Positions 24,751 through 37,279 of a DNA stretch of 64,000 bases are shown here, one piece after another. How positions within the stretch are numbered: the first letter of the stretch is position 1; every line of letters begins with the position of its first letter. Made by a program: the position numbers and the translations under genes. Source of the DNA: Vitellaria paradoxa (lineage: Eukaryota > Streptophyta > Magnoliopsida > Ericales > Sapotaceae); the NCBI GenBank assembly GCA_019916065.1, contig CM034233.1, positions 16,845,436 through 16,909,435 on the forward strand, given 5' to 3'. The notes below the pieces were generated by a model. That model saw only the letters and a program-made list of their open reading frames with translations. It had not been told where the DNA came from and did no database searches.

Positions 24751-26334
24751 TGCTGTCATTTCCTTTTTGCGACTTCATAAATTTTGTGGCCTTGGTGATT
24801 AGGTGCTCGTGTTTGATCACTCTGAATCTCAAATTTGTAGCATTGGTTAAGAAATTCAAGAGGGATTAATTCCTTCTCGCAGTTGTACTGTAATCTCTTT
24901 GTACTGCTCTATTGATGGGAAAGTAATTTGTTCCTTCCCGAGGAGGAGAACCTCCAGTTACAGTTATTAGTAAAGGTTCATTTTAATGATTCTGGATCTC
25001 AGTTGATCTCTCTCTCTCTCTCTCTCTGTGTGTTTCTCTCTCTCTATATATATATTTTCAGTTTATTTGGTTTAATATATTTTTGTAGAGTAAATAACAT
25101 AGCAAGAATTGACAATTTGGCAAGGCATAGCAGGAGGCCAAAACTGTGATTCCGTTCCGGGAATCCATCTTTTCTTCCCGGTCTGTAACTCTTCCTCGTG
25201 TTAAGTCTAGAACTGCAAAATTGTGCAGGTAATAAAACAACAAAAAAACTACAATAATTACCCCTTTTTTGTTTTTTTTTTTTTTGGGGGGGGGGAAGTA
25301 ATTGGAGTTGCCTCGATTGAACCAAAGACCACAAGCAGGGTATTAAGGGGATAGTTAGCCAATCCTTATGGTCCAACACTTAACCCTTTCTATTCTGTCC
25401 ATTCCCTATAATCCAATTGTTGGGACTTTTGGGGGTTAAGAAACAAATGCACAAAGGCACAACATAAGCAATTAACGTGGGTAGGCTAATTTGCCAACGT
25501 GTACAGAGAGAAATCCAAGATTTCAATACATTACTGAACAATTTACAGATGATGATCACACTCTCTCAATTCTGCTCTTTGCTCTCACCAGCTCTATCTC
25601 ACTGTCTCTATAACTCACTCATACAAAAACAAAACACAACAACCTTTGTGTTTTGTTCACTGCCCAGCCACACACCCTTGTATTGCAACATCTGTTTCAC
25701 TTCTCTGCTATGCAACATCTACAACTTTTGACATTTGGCTTTTTCATTCTTTGCCTTATACTTGAGAAATTTCACTTTATGTACCATTCTTAATCACATT
25801 AAAAGAAAGTAGTTTTTATTTAACAATTTTTTTAAATTAGAGTTGTATATTAATTTTTATCATTCATTCTATAATTTTAATTAAAAATATCTATCGCTCT
25901 ATAATTAAAAATTTGTAATTAGTTTTTATTTAATAATTTTTTAATTAGTAATTCAAATTCATTGTTAATTATGTAATATTTATTTCTTAATAATATTTTT
26001 ATCTTTCAATTTATTTTTATTAGTTTATTTGTAAAGTTTTTTACAAAAATATTTTTCAAATGGATGGATAAAACGGAATAAAATTATTTGTGTTTATAAA
26101 TTTTATTAAAAAAATTAAAAAATAAGCCCGCGCGGATAGGAACGGATTTCCCCATCATAGTCCGGACCGGACCGACCCGACTGGAATCAGAACTGGGTCC
26201 ATCTTCTATCCTTACTTTGGATTATTGTAGATACATCTGATCACGGACCTTCCTTGCAAGGGAAATTTGTCTTCGAAGCTCCGGTGTAATCCTAATTATG
26301 GCCTGCCAGGGCTTTTGAGCCCTGAGAAACAGAG
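24751..26334. other. MENB 3'UTR and intergenic DNA
   Basis: The first ~250 bp probably hold the MENB 3' end. A CT/TA microsatellite lies at 25003-25060 and a T-then-G homopolymer pair at 25267-25296. Near 25415-25510 a phrase ending TTAACGTGGGTAGGCTAATTT resembles plant retroelement LTR sequence, but no partner LTR, primer site or coding part is visible, so I leave it unassigned. The last ~150 bp should contain the VPS34 promoter. Confidence 0.45.
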
Positions 26335-29300
26335 ATGAGTAGTCACGAGTTTCGGTTCTTCTTGTCGTCTGACATCAACCTTCCAGTCACTTTCCGAGTC
26401 GAGAGACTAGAAGGAAACTTGCCTGCTGCTAAGCCCCCTAATTTGGGTAACTTCTTTTCTTCAACTCTCATTCAAATTTGATTATATGGGTTTACAATCA
26501 CACAATTGGACTGTCTCATTGAGCAACTTCATTTAGGGTTTGAATGATTTATGAGTTGCCTTTGATATGAGGCATAGGCACTGTCATAGATCAGCAATCT
26601 ATCTCTGGGTGATGCTTTTTTTTTTTTTTTCATCTAATTTAACTTTATATTTAGCATCAATGCAAACGGTTCAGGCGCAAATACCCATTTGTTGATGAGA
26701 TTCATCTCTTGCATATCTCTGCGTGATATTAATTATCCCATTTTCGGTAATTCGAATTTACGCTTGTGTTTAATTCAATGCTCCAGCTGAAGCTGATTTT
26801 AGTACAGAGGAAAGAAGACCAGAGCTTTTTGTTGAGTGCGCATTGTATATTGATGGTGCGCCATTCGGGCTTCCCACGAGGACAAGGTTTGGCTACATGA
26901 TCTTATTGTTATGTTCCTGTAATTTGGTTGGGAAAACGTAAAATATATACATATTTCTCTCACCTTGTATATTGTAACTTGGAAAATGCTAAAGCATGGT
27001 ACATCACCCGAGGGGACCCACACACATGCGATATTGCATAGCTCCTTGTAACTTAGTATGGTGATGTGGATGCGACTGCAGATGAACTCTCTATCACCCA
27101 CCTCCACATCCACCTCCACCTCCACCTCCACCACTTTCTCTGTTCTTTACACAATTTCCTTTTGCTGGGGCATTCCAGCATCAATTTTTTTTTTTTGCAC
27201 TACTAAAAATTACACAAAAATATATTATCGCGTAAAACCTATGCTCGTGAAGTAGCTGATTCAAATTTTAATTGTTTTCCCTGTTTATTTTCCTGTTTAC
27301 ATGCCAGGTTAGAATCAACAGGTCCAACATATTGCTGGAACGAACTCATTACTTTGAGTACAAAATATCGAGATTTAACAGCCAACTCACAACTTGCGTT
27401 AACAGTAAGTTATCAATTTCTCTTTATATGTTCCTTGTGGACTTTTTCTTCCACAGTATCATTTATATATATATACTACGATGCTTATGTGTGAGTGCAC
27501 GTGTTTGCCCCTTTGAAAAAATAAAAGTTAGTTTGGCCACATGTGACGGGGCATATTAAGGGAAAATAAGTCAATAAAGTTATACATTTTATACATCTCA
27601 CTGATATTTTAAGCATTTATGTGAGATATTAACTAACAGTCTAACAATGCTATGTTAAGGTAGCATTCAGGAAGCCTGCACTTTTGGCTTCTCGGCATTT
27701 TAGCTTTTTGTAAAATGACTAAAATTACCGTCCTACAACAATGCTTCTCTTAAATCATGAAGCACAAACGTGTCAAACGAACAAAAAAGTTAAAAAAACT
27801 AGCTTTTAGTTTAAAAAAGCTCTGGTTTTTTCTTCACAGATCAAGCCTAATTAGCATAATATACATTATGGGGCCAATTTCTTAACAATTTAAGCTTTTG
27901 GGATAATTGGTGACTTAACACGGTATTAGAGTCTTGGTTTTAGGAGTTCTGGATTTAAGTCTTGTTTTCACCGTTTATTCTTGTGCACTCTATTCTATTT
28001 CAGTTGGTGCAACTGTTTGGTTTGGCTTACCTGTTTCTTCACTCCATTGTAAGGTGGGGATATTGACACAGAACTGAATGAAGTAGGTTCAGTATCGTTC
28101 AAGCTAGACAAAAAGGCTCTTAGATATATTTCTAGCGGAATGTGAAACCTCAAAAAGGGACATTGTAATCCACAAGAAAATAGAGAGAATTCCCTAAAAA
28201 TATTTTATTTGAAATACAAGATAAATATGCTGTGCGGCTTCGAGTTTTTAAGCTGAACAATCCTAACCCTAATGATTGAAAATAGAAAACTGCAAGAATC
28301 TTAAAAATTGGCAAATTCAGAATTTCACTGAATACAATAATGGTTGACTCCTAATCAACATTGAATTGATAGGAATTAATTCTGGATTTTGTTTAAGCGT
28401 CCTCTTACCAATCAAAGGTACCTAAATCCTACCATGATATATATATTTTTTCAAATTAATTTCTATCCTTATTCATTTTGCTCCATCTCTTGTTCTAGCG
28501 ACCTATTACTGAGTGTTTTAATCACTGCTTAACCTTTTGTTAATTCATCATCAAGAAAGTGGTCACTTTCAGGGCATGAGCTGAGAAAGTTTCCCTTTAT
28601 ATCATAAATTGTTAGGTGTCTGTCCTTCACGACTCTGAACAATAGAATCCGTTGTTTTTCAGTAGGCAGCTTTAATTTGTTGGTGACATAATGATTTTCC
28701 TGGAACTGCAGGTTTGGGATGTTTCATGTGGGAAAAGTGAGGGCTTGATTGGTGGGGCTACCATTACTCTTTTTAATGCAAAAAAGCAACTCAAAACAGG
28801 GAGGCATAAACTCAGACTTTGGCTTGGAAAGGAGGCAGATGGATCAATTCGTACAACTACTCCTGGAAAGGTTCTATCCATTACTTTTAGTACTTCTATG
28901 TTTTTTATATACATTTTTATCAATGCTTTGATTCTTGTCATCTGTTCACGACAATTTAATAGGTTCCTAAGGAGGAACGAGGGGAGTTGGAGCGTTTAGA
29001 AAAGCTTGTAAATAAGTATGAAAGGGAACAGATTCAACGAATTGATTGGCTGGATCGCCTTGCATTTAAAGCTATGGAGAAAATCAAGGAACAAGAAAGT
29101 GGTAGAAATGGAAGTTGTTTATGCCTCGTGGTTGAGTTCTGCAGTTTTGAACATCGAGTTGCTTTTCAGGTAGGATTTTCAATCTGCAGGGGTGAGGTTA
29201 TTCATTGTCTGCTTCCAACTTTCTCTGTTGAGGCACTGCAAGTTGTCTATCCTGCTGGTTTTAAACTCTATCTAAACTTTGCTTTTGTATTCTACTTAAT

Positions 29301-32300
29301 GTTTTTGGATATCATAAACTGATATTATATATATATATATATATATTTGCTACACTTGGAAGTTAAAGTTAATTTTGTAATGTATATATTACTCTGATTG
29401 GTTTCTTGTGTCTTTATCATGCTTTACTCATTGGTTACTTATGTCTTGTTGGACATGTAGGAGTCGGGAGCAAATTTCCTTATATCATCTCCTATAACTA
29501 CAAGCAATGAATTGGTTACTGTTTGGGACCCAGAGGTGGGTAAAATAAATCCCTCTGAGCACAAGCAACTAAAGCTTGCAAGGAGTTTAAACCGTGGCGT
29601 CATTGACAGGGATCTTAAACCAAGCTCTAGTGAAAGGAAGTAAGTCTGAAATCCATTAGCCAAAAGCTCAGTATATCATTTCCTCTTAACTTTATTTGAA
29701 AAAAAAAAAAAAAAAGGTTTGATTGTTTTATTTCTTTTTTTGCTGATGATTTTCTTTGTAATATTGTGTTGACTCAAGTGTGGCTACTGAATAATTGATA
29801 TGAATCACTTGACTGAACACATTACCAAGTTTGTAAAAAATGGGATGCTTTAGGGAAGGAACAAAATCGTCTGATTTTAAATCCTATGGATGAACTCGTA
29901 TTCTGTTTGTGCTAAAGTAGATGTCCACCTACCAAAAGAAAATGATTTTGTTATGGAGATTTCTCAGACTTCATATCACAAATCCTTAGAAAACAGAAAC
30001 CCTAGCATTTTAGGGAGAATGTGGCTTCTCCATTGTTTAGCAGAGTCTCTTCATCACATATACAATTTTTAGCTATTTTTTCCCCTTTTCTGATTACTTG
30101 GATTTGTAACTGAATGTTCTCTCTCATATGCCTATGTATCATAATTTAAGAGCAGAATTATTATTGTTTTCAGCAGCTTAACTAATAAAATTTTGGGTTC
30201 TTCTTATCTATGTTTCGTTTAATGACATACCTTAAAAGAGTTTAAAGATTGCCCCCCCCCCCCCCAAAAAAAAAAAAAGAGGAAAATAACGGAACTAAAA
30301 AACAAGGATGTCAATTGGTGGGCAAAGGTTATCTAGAATTATTCTAAATGACCAAAAAAACAACTATATGTTGGCTGGAGGAGAAATAGAGGATATTTTT
30401 GTAATAAAGTTGTTCTTCTAAGGGTAACGTAATAAAATTTGTGGGGATAATTTTGCAAAAACCCAAAATCATTTTAACATAAATAATGTGCTGTCCCTGT
30501 ACATGTGCATCTTGCTGGTGGCCATGGGTGCGCTTTGGGGCAAAGTAATGGGGAGTTTTTTTGTTTCATCTAGAAGACAATGGGGTCTAAGTGTATTATT
30601 CAGGTGAGTGGAGGTAATTGCTCCTGCTGAGTCCCATGTGTGTCTGCTCCTCCCTCCTTGGTCAATGGAGTTTATGTTAAGATGCCTCTTTCTTGGCTAT
30701 CAGGTCAATACAGAGAATATTGAAATACCCCCCAACAAGGATTTCAAGTGGAGATGAAAGGCAGCTCTTGTGGAAATTTCGTTTTTCATTAATGTCAGAG
30801 AAAAAGGCTCTCACAAAGTTTCTAAGGTGTGTTGAATGGAGTGATGTTCAGGTCAGTATATTTTTTTGTTCTTGTCTTCTTCATTTTAGTTCATTATCAT
30901 ATTAAATTTCATGTGAATGTTGGTTTCCTGGCTGCTTGCTGATGTAAGACTTAGTTTCTATCTGTTTAATCCATTCACTTCCCTTACAAAGAAACCTTCA
31001 GTTTCATCGGGTGGCATTTTTTTAAAAACCAGTTTTTGATAAATTTGGTTAACTTGTCGATATGTGCTAAATGTGTAAGAACAGGGGGATAAAAGCTACA
31101 TTGCATATTTTGTTTGATTTTTTTCCCTTCATTTATTTATATAGTCAATTTTTTTTTTTTAATAATTGTATGAACCAACACTGCTACTTCCCATAAGTCA
31201 GTGTGAGAACCCATGGCTTAGTTGGTGTTTGTTATCTAGTTTATGCTGTATAGCTTGTGATCAAACAGGGAGATAACTAAGGGGAACCTGGAGGCAATTT
31301 CTCATTGACTAAAGAAGGTCCCTTCAAGGGCTTGAAGCAAACTTGCATGTGATTTGATTGAAGTCTTGTATGCTTATTCTAAGCTATCGCAGCATTGTAT
31401 TTAAGTTCATAGTTTTGTTTCCTAATGGCACCTTTCTTTTTCACATTGGCAGTTCCACCTCTGTTGATTTGTTTGCTTTCCGTTCCTATAGTTTCTAGTG
31501 CTTTTGTCAAATTGCATATTATATTTTCTATCTTGGCTTAAACAGACAACCAGCTCATTTCTATCAATTAATGCAGGAATTTGTCTGCTTTCTTTAATTA
31601 ATAGCTTTTGTCAAATTGCATATAGTATTTTCTATCTTGGCTTAAACAGACAACCAGCTTATTTCTATCAATTAATGCATGAATTTGTCTGCTTTCTTTA
31701 ATTAATAGATTAGCTGTGTAATTGGTGAATGCATTGTGGAGTTCCATTTTGATATTTATTATATCTTTCCCAGTTCTAGTTTCTTCCATCAATATTAAAC
31801 AAGTTCATTTCTATCAATTAATGCATGAATTTGTCTGCTTTCTTTAATTAATGGATTAGCTGTGTAAGTGGTGAATGCATTGTGGAGTTCCATTTTGATA
31901 TTTATTACATCTTTCCCAGTTCTAGTTTCTTCCATCAATATTAAACAAGATGTCAATCAACACTAAGGTTCCTATGCTTATTTGTTTACAGGAAGCAAAG
32001 CAAGCAATAGAATTGATGGGAAGTTGGGAAACAATCGATGTATGTGATGCACTGGAGCTTCTATCCCCTCTGTTTGAAAGAGAGGAGGTCAGTATTACAT
32101 GTATATGCTTGCATGTGTCATCTGAGGATTGACTGATGTGGTGTCTCAACTAAATAACTGAGCTGTATAACTGATATCGGGAAAGAAATACAGTCAGCAG
32201 TGATTCTGCATATACACAAAGGTGAACAGCAGTATTCTTCTTGGCATCAAAAGGCAAAGACAATAAAGATAAATATGTCTTGTCAGTTATCATTCCTGCA

Positions 32301-35300
32301 TTTGAGTTATGCCATTTCCTAGGCAAAGACAATGCTTTTGTAGACTGCTTATTGCTGTAGGGATGAGTCAAGCTCTTAGACAGTCACAAGGGGGTCCTTT
32401 TGAAAGCCACACGAAGATGCCCGCTCTTTTGAAACTTCTCAACAAGTTCTGTACAATAGTTTCCATAGTAACAATTTTCTTTCAGTTACCCTGGTATACA
32501 GAATTATTGAGACTGCACTTCTCCATAAGAACTCAGGGAGAGAGAAAACCTCCTTGTAGTCTTAACTTTTTAGCCATGCATCTTCATTATAGGTTTCACA
32601 TCTGGTACATTAATTCCCCTCTTTGATCTCTAGTTAGTTCCAGTGAGTTGCTTCTTTCTGTCAAACTTCTCTCAGAAAATTTTAGAACCCTTTTAATTGA
32701 AAGAAGTTGATTCTTGAACTTCATTGGCAAAAACAATAGCTGATAGCAATTACCAAAAAAAAAAAAAAAAAAAAAAAAAAAACAATAGCTGATAGCTATT
32801 ATTTACTCCACTGGTTATTGTGTCAGACCAAATATATTGCATTTTTTCATGTCTTCAATCCCATTCGTTGAGGAATCCCCACTAGTCCTTCAGACTCTAC
32901 CATCGTAGTTAATCTTGTGGATGATATTTACATACCATTTTTGGACTCTTATTGTGCCCTCTTAACAGGTTCGTGCCTATGCTGTCAGTGTTCTGGAAAG
33001 AGCTGATGATGAAGAGCTTCAATGTTATCTACTTCAACTAGTTCAAGCTCTTCGGTTTGAGCGCTCTGATAAATCTTGCCTTTCTCAGTTCCTTGTGCAA
33101 CGCTGTATGTCTAGCTTTACCTACATCAAATAACTTTAGAAATTTCATATTGTTTTGCAGCTAACTGACTGATGTTTATCGGAAATTTCTTTGAACGTTG
33201 TCAGCATTACACAATATTGAGTTGGCTAGCTTTCTACGGTGGTATGTTGCAGTTGAACTTCACGATCCTGCATATGCAAAACGTTATTATTGTACCTATG
33301 AGATTCTACAGGAAAATATGATGCAGGTGTGGGATCCCTATTTTCCACTAGCTCATGAATTAAGTAAACAGTTTTGTTTATCGATTGATGCCTTGAATTA
33401 TATTAGAACTATCATGAAATATAATTTTATTTTTTAAATTTTGTCTGCCTTAGTTTGAATAAAACTTTGCTTCTGGTATGAAATATTATTTATTTGTTTT
33501 TTATCTTTCTGCAATGCAAAAATACGATATTTGTATTCCATATGCCTAAAATTAGTGTCTTAGGAAAGACTTGGAAGCGAGTTTAAAGTGTGGAATGCAT
33601 ATATAATTTTGTCTATGGGATGGATATAGTTGTAGAAACTTGATGCTGCATGGTAGAACCTATCGCTAGCTCGGTGCATTAGTATGAGCATTAAAGAAGG
33701 AATTTTTTATTTCTCCTGCTGATTTTGCAGCATTTATTAAAATATTATGTTGTTAGGAGATTATCACTGCATGAATAATTTTCTTCTCTTTCAGTGAATG
33801 GAGCAAAATAAATTGTGGGCTCTAATTGATCTCCTCTTCTCAACCATGGTAACTTCCATTTAAAAAAAAAAAAAACACACACACACACACACACTAAGAA
33901 CACCTAAACAAATGGGTTTAACACTCTTCCCTGTGGGTTTGGGGGGTGGGGGAAGAGAGAATAATAAAGAAGGAAAAAATCAAGTCCTTGAAATGATTGA
34001 TTGAGGACTCCCTTGTAGTTCATGGTAATGTGTACTTTTTAACAGCTGGGAGCTGGTGTGAATGAAGATGAAGATGGATATAAGCTGTGGCAGAGTTTGG
34101 TGCGCCAAAAAGAATTGACTGCTCAGTTGTGTTCTATAATGAGAGATGTACGAAATGTACGGGGTGGAACCCAAAAGAAGATTGAAAAACTTAGGCAGCT
34201 TCTTTCTGGTCTTCTTAGTGAACTTACTTCCTTTGAAGAGGTATTTCCGGTATATGAAGTTCCCTTTCCATTGATCATTTCATTATAGGGAGTGTCTTTC
34301 TTATTTTACCCACTTTTCCAACATTTAGTGAATTCTCTACCATGCACCTGCTATTATTGTCTTTGATTATGAATAACATTGAGCATGTTTGTCTTTTACA
34401 TTTTCAGCCAATACGATCACCTTTGAAACCAGGTGTCCTTATCACAGGAATTGTTCCATCAGAATCGTCAATTTTTAAAAGTGCATTGCATCCTCTGCGG
34501 CTGACGTTTCGGACAGCTAATGGTGGAAGTTGCAAAATCATATTTAAGAAAGGAGATGATCTTCGGCAAGACCAGTTGGTAGGTGAAGTGGTTTGTTCAA
34601 TTGATTTAGGCCTTCACTCTCTCCCCTCTGGGGGTGGGGTGGGGGTCCTGTGAAGGGTGATTGGCTGATATGTGGTTCCGGTAGGTTATTCAAATGGTAT
34701 CGCTTATGGATCGCTTGCTTAAACTAGAGAATCTTGATCTACACTTGACTCCATACAGAGTACTAGCAACTGGACATGATGAAGGCATGATGGAATTTAT
34801 ACCATCTAGTTCTTTAGCACAGGTATACGGTACTTTTATGACAGTGAAAGTGAGTCATGGATTTTGTGTGCCATTTGCAAAGATTCTGTTTGATAATTAA
34901 GTTGCAAAGCCAATTGAGCTTTCCAATGCTTAATTTGGTTGACATGCACGTATTCCTTCATAACATCAATTATTGTTATTTACTATTTAGCTTCTTTGAA
35001 ATTGGAGTTTAAAATATCCTGGTGTTTTTGAACCATGCCATTAAGGATGCATAAAATTTAGTTATTCTTTCTTATTTGCTTGAAATATTAATAGTCGAGG
35101 TCAATTCACATATGCTCAATTGCTAGTATTACTTTTTATGCACTGCAAAAAGTTTACATTATCTTTACTTCAGAATTTTTAACTCCTGGCAGGTAAAATT
35201 TTTACCTGGTTTGAAGCATCCTTTGGTTTTAGTTTGCATGAATTTTCTAGTCACGCATACTTTACATCTTATTCAGAAAAATGACTTGAGAGAAAACTCA

Positions 35301-37279
35301 TGCTAGTAGGTCATTGGCTTTTTATTTCTATTTTTTCATATCATTGGATACTTACAAACATCAAGGACTGTTGGTTGCTTTAAAGCACTGTTTGTTCTAT
35401 TATAAAGGAAAAGTATGTGGGTTGCAAAGTTTGATGTAAATATTTTGGGGATGAGTGAGTGTCTTTGCAACTAATTAACCTGGATGATTGCATACGCACC
35501 AGTTGGTTTGAATTGCAGTGTGTCTGATCACAATGATGGTGCTTTCTTCTGCATATGGAATAATCTCAATCTTCGGCGATCTCCATCCCATCTTTCTACA
35601 ATAATAGCTGTGCAGTATCATTACATTTGTGGATTGTGGCAAATGTGATCTTGCAATGAGTTTAATCAACACTAATGTTAATCCTTTTGATTTCCAGATC
35701 CTCTCAGAGCATCGAAGCATTATAAGTTATTTGCAGAAGTTTCACCCTGATGAGGATGGACCATTTGGTATTACAGCCACCTGTCTTGAAACATTTATAA
35801 AAAGCTGTGCTGGCTATTCGGTTATCACATACATATTGGGCATTGGAGACAGGTGATTTGTCAGTTTATACTAAAATTGTATTTGGATGCCTTAGCTGCT
35901 TAAATTTAGGATTATCTGGAGCCTGTACACACCGGGCCCATAGTGGAATATCACCGAACCAATAGCATTACCGATGCTCAACAAAACCTTATTCCCAAAC
36001 TAGTTGTGGTTGGCTAGCGATGAATATTTTATGAGTCAGATCTCAATGCAAGTTCTAAACCCTTATGCTACAAGGGTCGGTTAGTAAGGAAAGAACTAAT
36101 TTCATATAACCTTATGGAAAACATAACCAATGACAGCAATCAATGGAGAAAGAGATTTATGTAGCTGACTCTAACTAATTTGGGACTAAGGCTTTGTTGA
36201 GTTAAGTTGTCACTCGCTCCAAGTTTTAAACCCTTAGTGCTGGAAGTCTTTGACATTTAGTTTAATGCTAACACCACTTATTTTATTTGTTCAAGGCTCC
36301 TATTTCAGGTCTAAAATTGTATAATTTTCACTGGGCTTATTTGGCTACCTACATGATATGCATGTACATGCATGCTGGCTTATGCTATGTTAAATTTCAT
36401 GTTAAGACTCAATTTATATTGCATTTACCAATCTATTTAATTTTTTGCTCTTAACCATGTGGAATGGAGAAAAAAATATTCATGTAGCTAGCCCCATTTA
36501 GTTAGGAAAAATGCTAAGTTGAGATGAGCATGTATCAGTTGCTCACCCGTGATCCATGATGTACTCAATTTTGGCGTAGCTTTTGATATAGTAATCTTCT
36601 TGGTCTATAGGCACCTTGATAATCTTCTCCTGACGGATGATGGCCGCCTTTTCCATGTTGATTTTGGTTTTATTCTGGGTCGAGATCCGAAGCCATTTCC
36701 ACCACCAATGAAGCTTTGCAAAGAAATGGTTGAGGCTATGGGTGGAGCAGAAAGGTACTAGGTTTTTTTGGTAGTAAATTATGTTATGCTTTGGTGCTCA
36801 AGTTTTGTAGTTTATGTATTACCAACTTGCAAGATCACTTCAGACCTTTTCAGTTTGTAATTTCATCTCTCCCCTGCAGCCAATATTATACCAGGTTCAA
36901 GTCCTACTGTTGTGAGGCTTACAACATCCTCCGAAAATCCAGTAATTTAATTTTGAATCTGTTCCATCTGATGGCGGGCTCCAATATTCCTGACATAGCA
37001 TCTGATCCTGAAAAAGGCATTCTTAAGGTGACTTTGTTCTCATCACCTGTTTTCCTCTCTTCTTTTCTTTTTCACTTGCTTTAATTTCTGTCAAGAACAG
37101 TTATTGATTTTCAATAACCATATTTGTGATCATTCTTCTAGCTTCAAGAGAAGTTTCGGTTCGACTTGGACGATGAAGAGTGCATACATTTTTTCCAGGG
37201 TCTCATCAATGAGAGCGTTAGTGCTTTGTTTCCTCAAATGGTTGAGACCATTCACCGATGGGCCCAGTATTGGCGCTGA
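26335..37279 (+). CDS. VPS34: Class III phosphatidylinositol 3-kinase VPS34, 17 exons
   Basis: The exons are 26335-26446, 26787-26886, 27308-27404, 28712-28870, 28963-29169, 29461-29639, 30704-30851, 31992-32087, 32969-33104, 33205-33326, 34046-34240, 34408-34578, 34685-34822, 35698-35852, 36611-36754, 36880-37027 and 37142-37279. All have GT-AG junctions and join in frame to 814 aa, the same length as Arabidopsis VPS34. The enzyme makes PI3P on endosomes, vacuole and autophagosomes. Domains in order are an N-terminal C2 domain, a helical PIK domain ([20 protein letters not shown] onward) and the kinase lobe. The kinase lobe has the Lys-containing [16 protein letters not shown], the catalytic [10 protein letters not shown], the activation segment [20 protein letters not shown] and the C-terminal HRWAQYWR helix needed for membrane activity. 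The introns are long and carry LINE/RTE ends and local duplications. Every exon is intact. Confidence 0.97.
27097..27133. repeat. (CCACCT)n minisatellite in VPS34 intron 2
   Basis: Imperfect hexamer repeat of CCACCT and CCACAT units, about six copies, lying fully within the intron between exons 2 and 3. Confidence 0.8.
31501..31949. repeat. Overlapping tandem duplications in VPS34 intron 7
   Basis: Two duplications are layered. A 104-bp unit starting CTTTTGTCAAATTGCATAT occurs at 31501-31604 and 31605-31708. A second unit of period 146, starting CTATCAATTAATGCATGAAT, occurs at about 31665-31803 and 31811-31949. Copies differ by only a few bases, so both events are recent. The second unit begins inside the first, which gives an order of events. 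Confidence 0.85.
32755..32782. repeat. A28 homopolymer between duplicated 15-mers
   Basis: A run of 28 A is flanked by two copies of AACAATAGCTGATAG (about 32731 and 32781). This could be a short retroposed or slipped duplication. It lies in VPS34 intron 8. Confidence 0.7.
35915..36210 (+). mobile_element. RTE-type LINE 3' remnant in VPS34 intron 14
   Basis: Near 36150-36190 the sense strand gives [10 protein letters not shown] followed by a stop and FGTKALLS. This is the decayed version of the C-terminal IHVADPT-stop-FGTKA phrase typical of plant RTE-clade LINEs. The upstream ~230 bp (from AGCCTGTACACACCGGGCCC) has no open frame, and its assignment to the same element is inference. Confidence 0.5.
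36455..36535 (+). mobile_element. Second short RTE-type LINE 3' end
   Basis: GAGAAAAAAATATTCATGTA translates to EKNIHVAS and then runs into PI-stop-LG, the same C-terminal signature as at 36150 but shorter and more decayed. It sits about 80 bp upstream of VPS34 exon 15. Confidence 0.4.

Noticed and set aside
25415..25735. LTR retrotransposon
   Set aside because: One phrase resembles plant LTR sequence but there is no second LTR, primer-binding site or polyprotein remnant.
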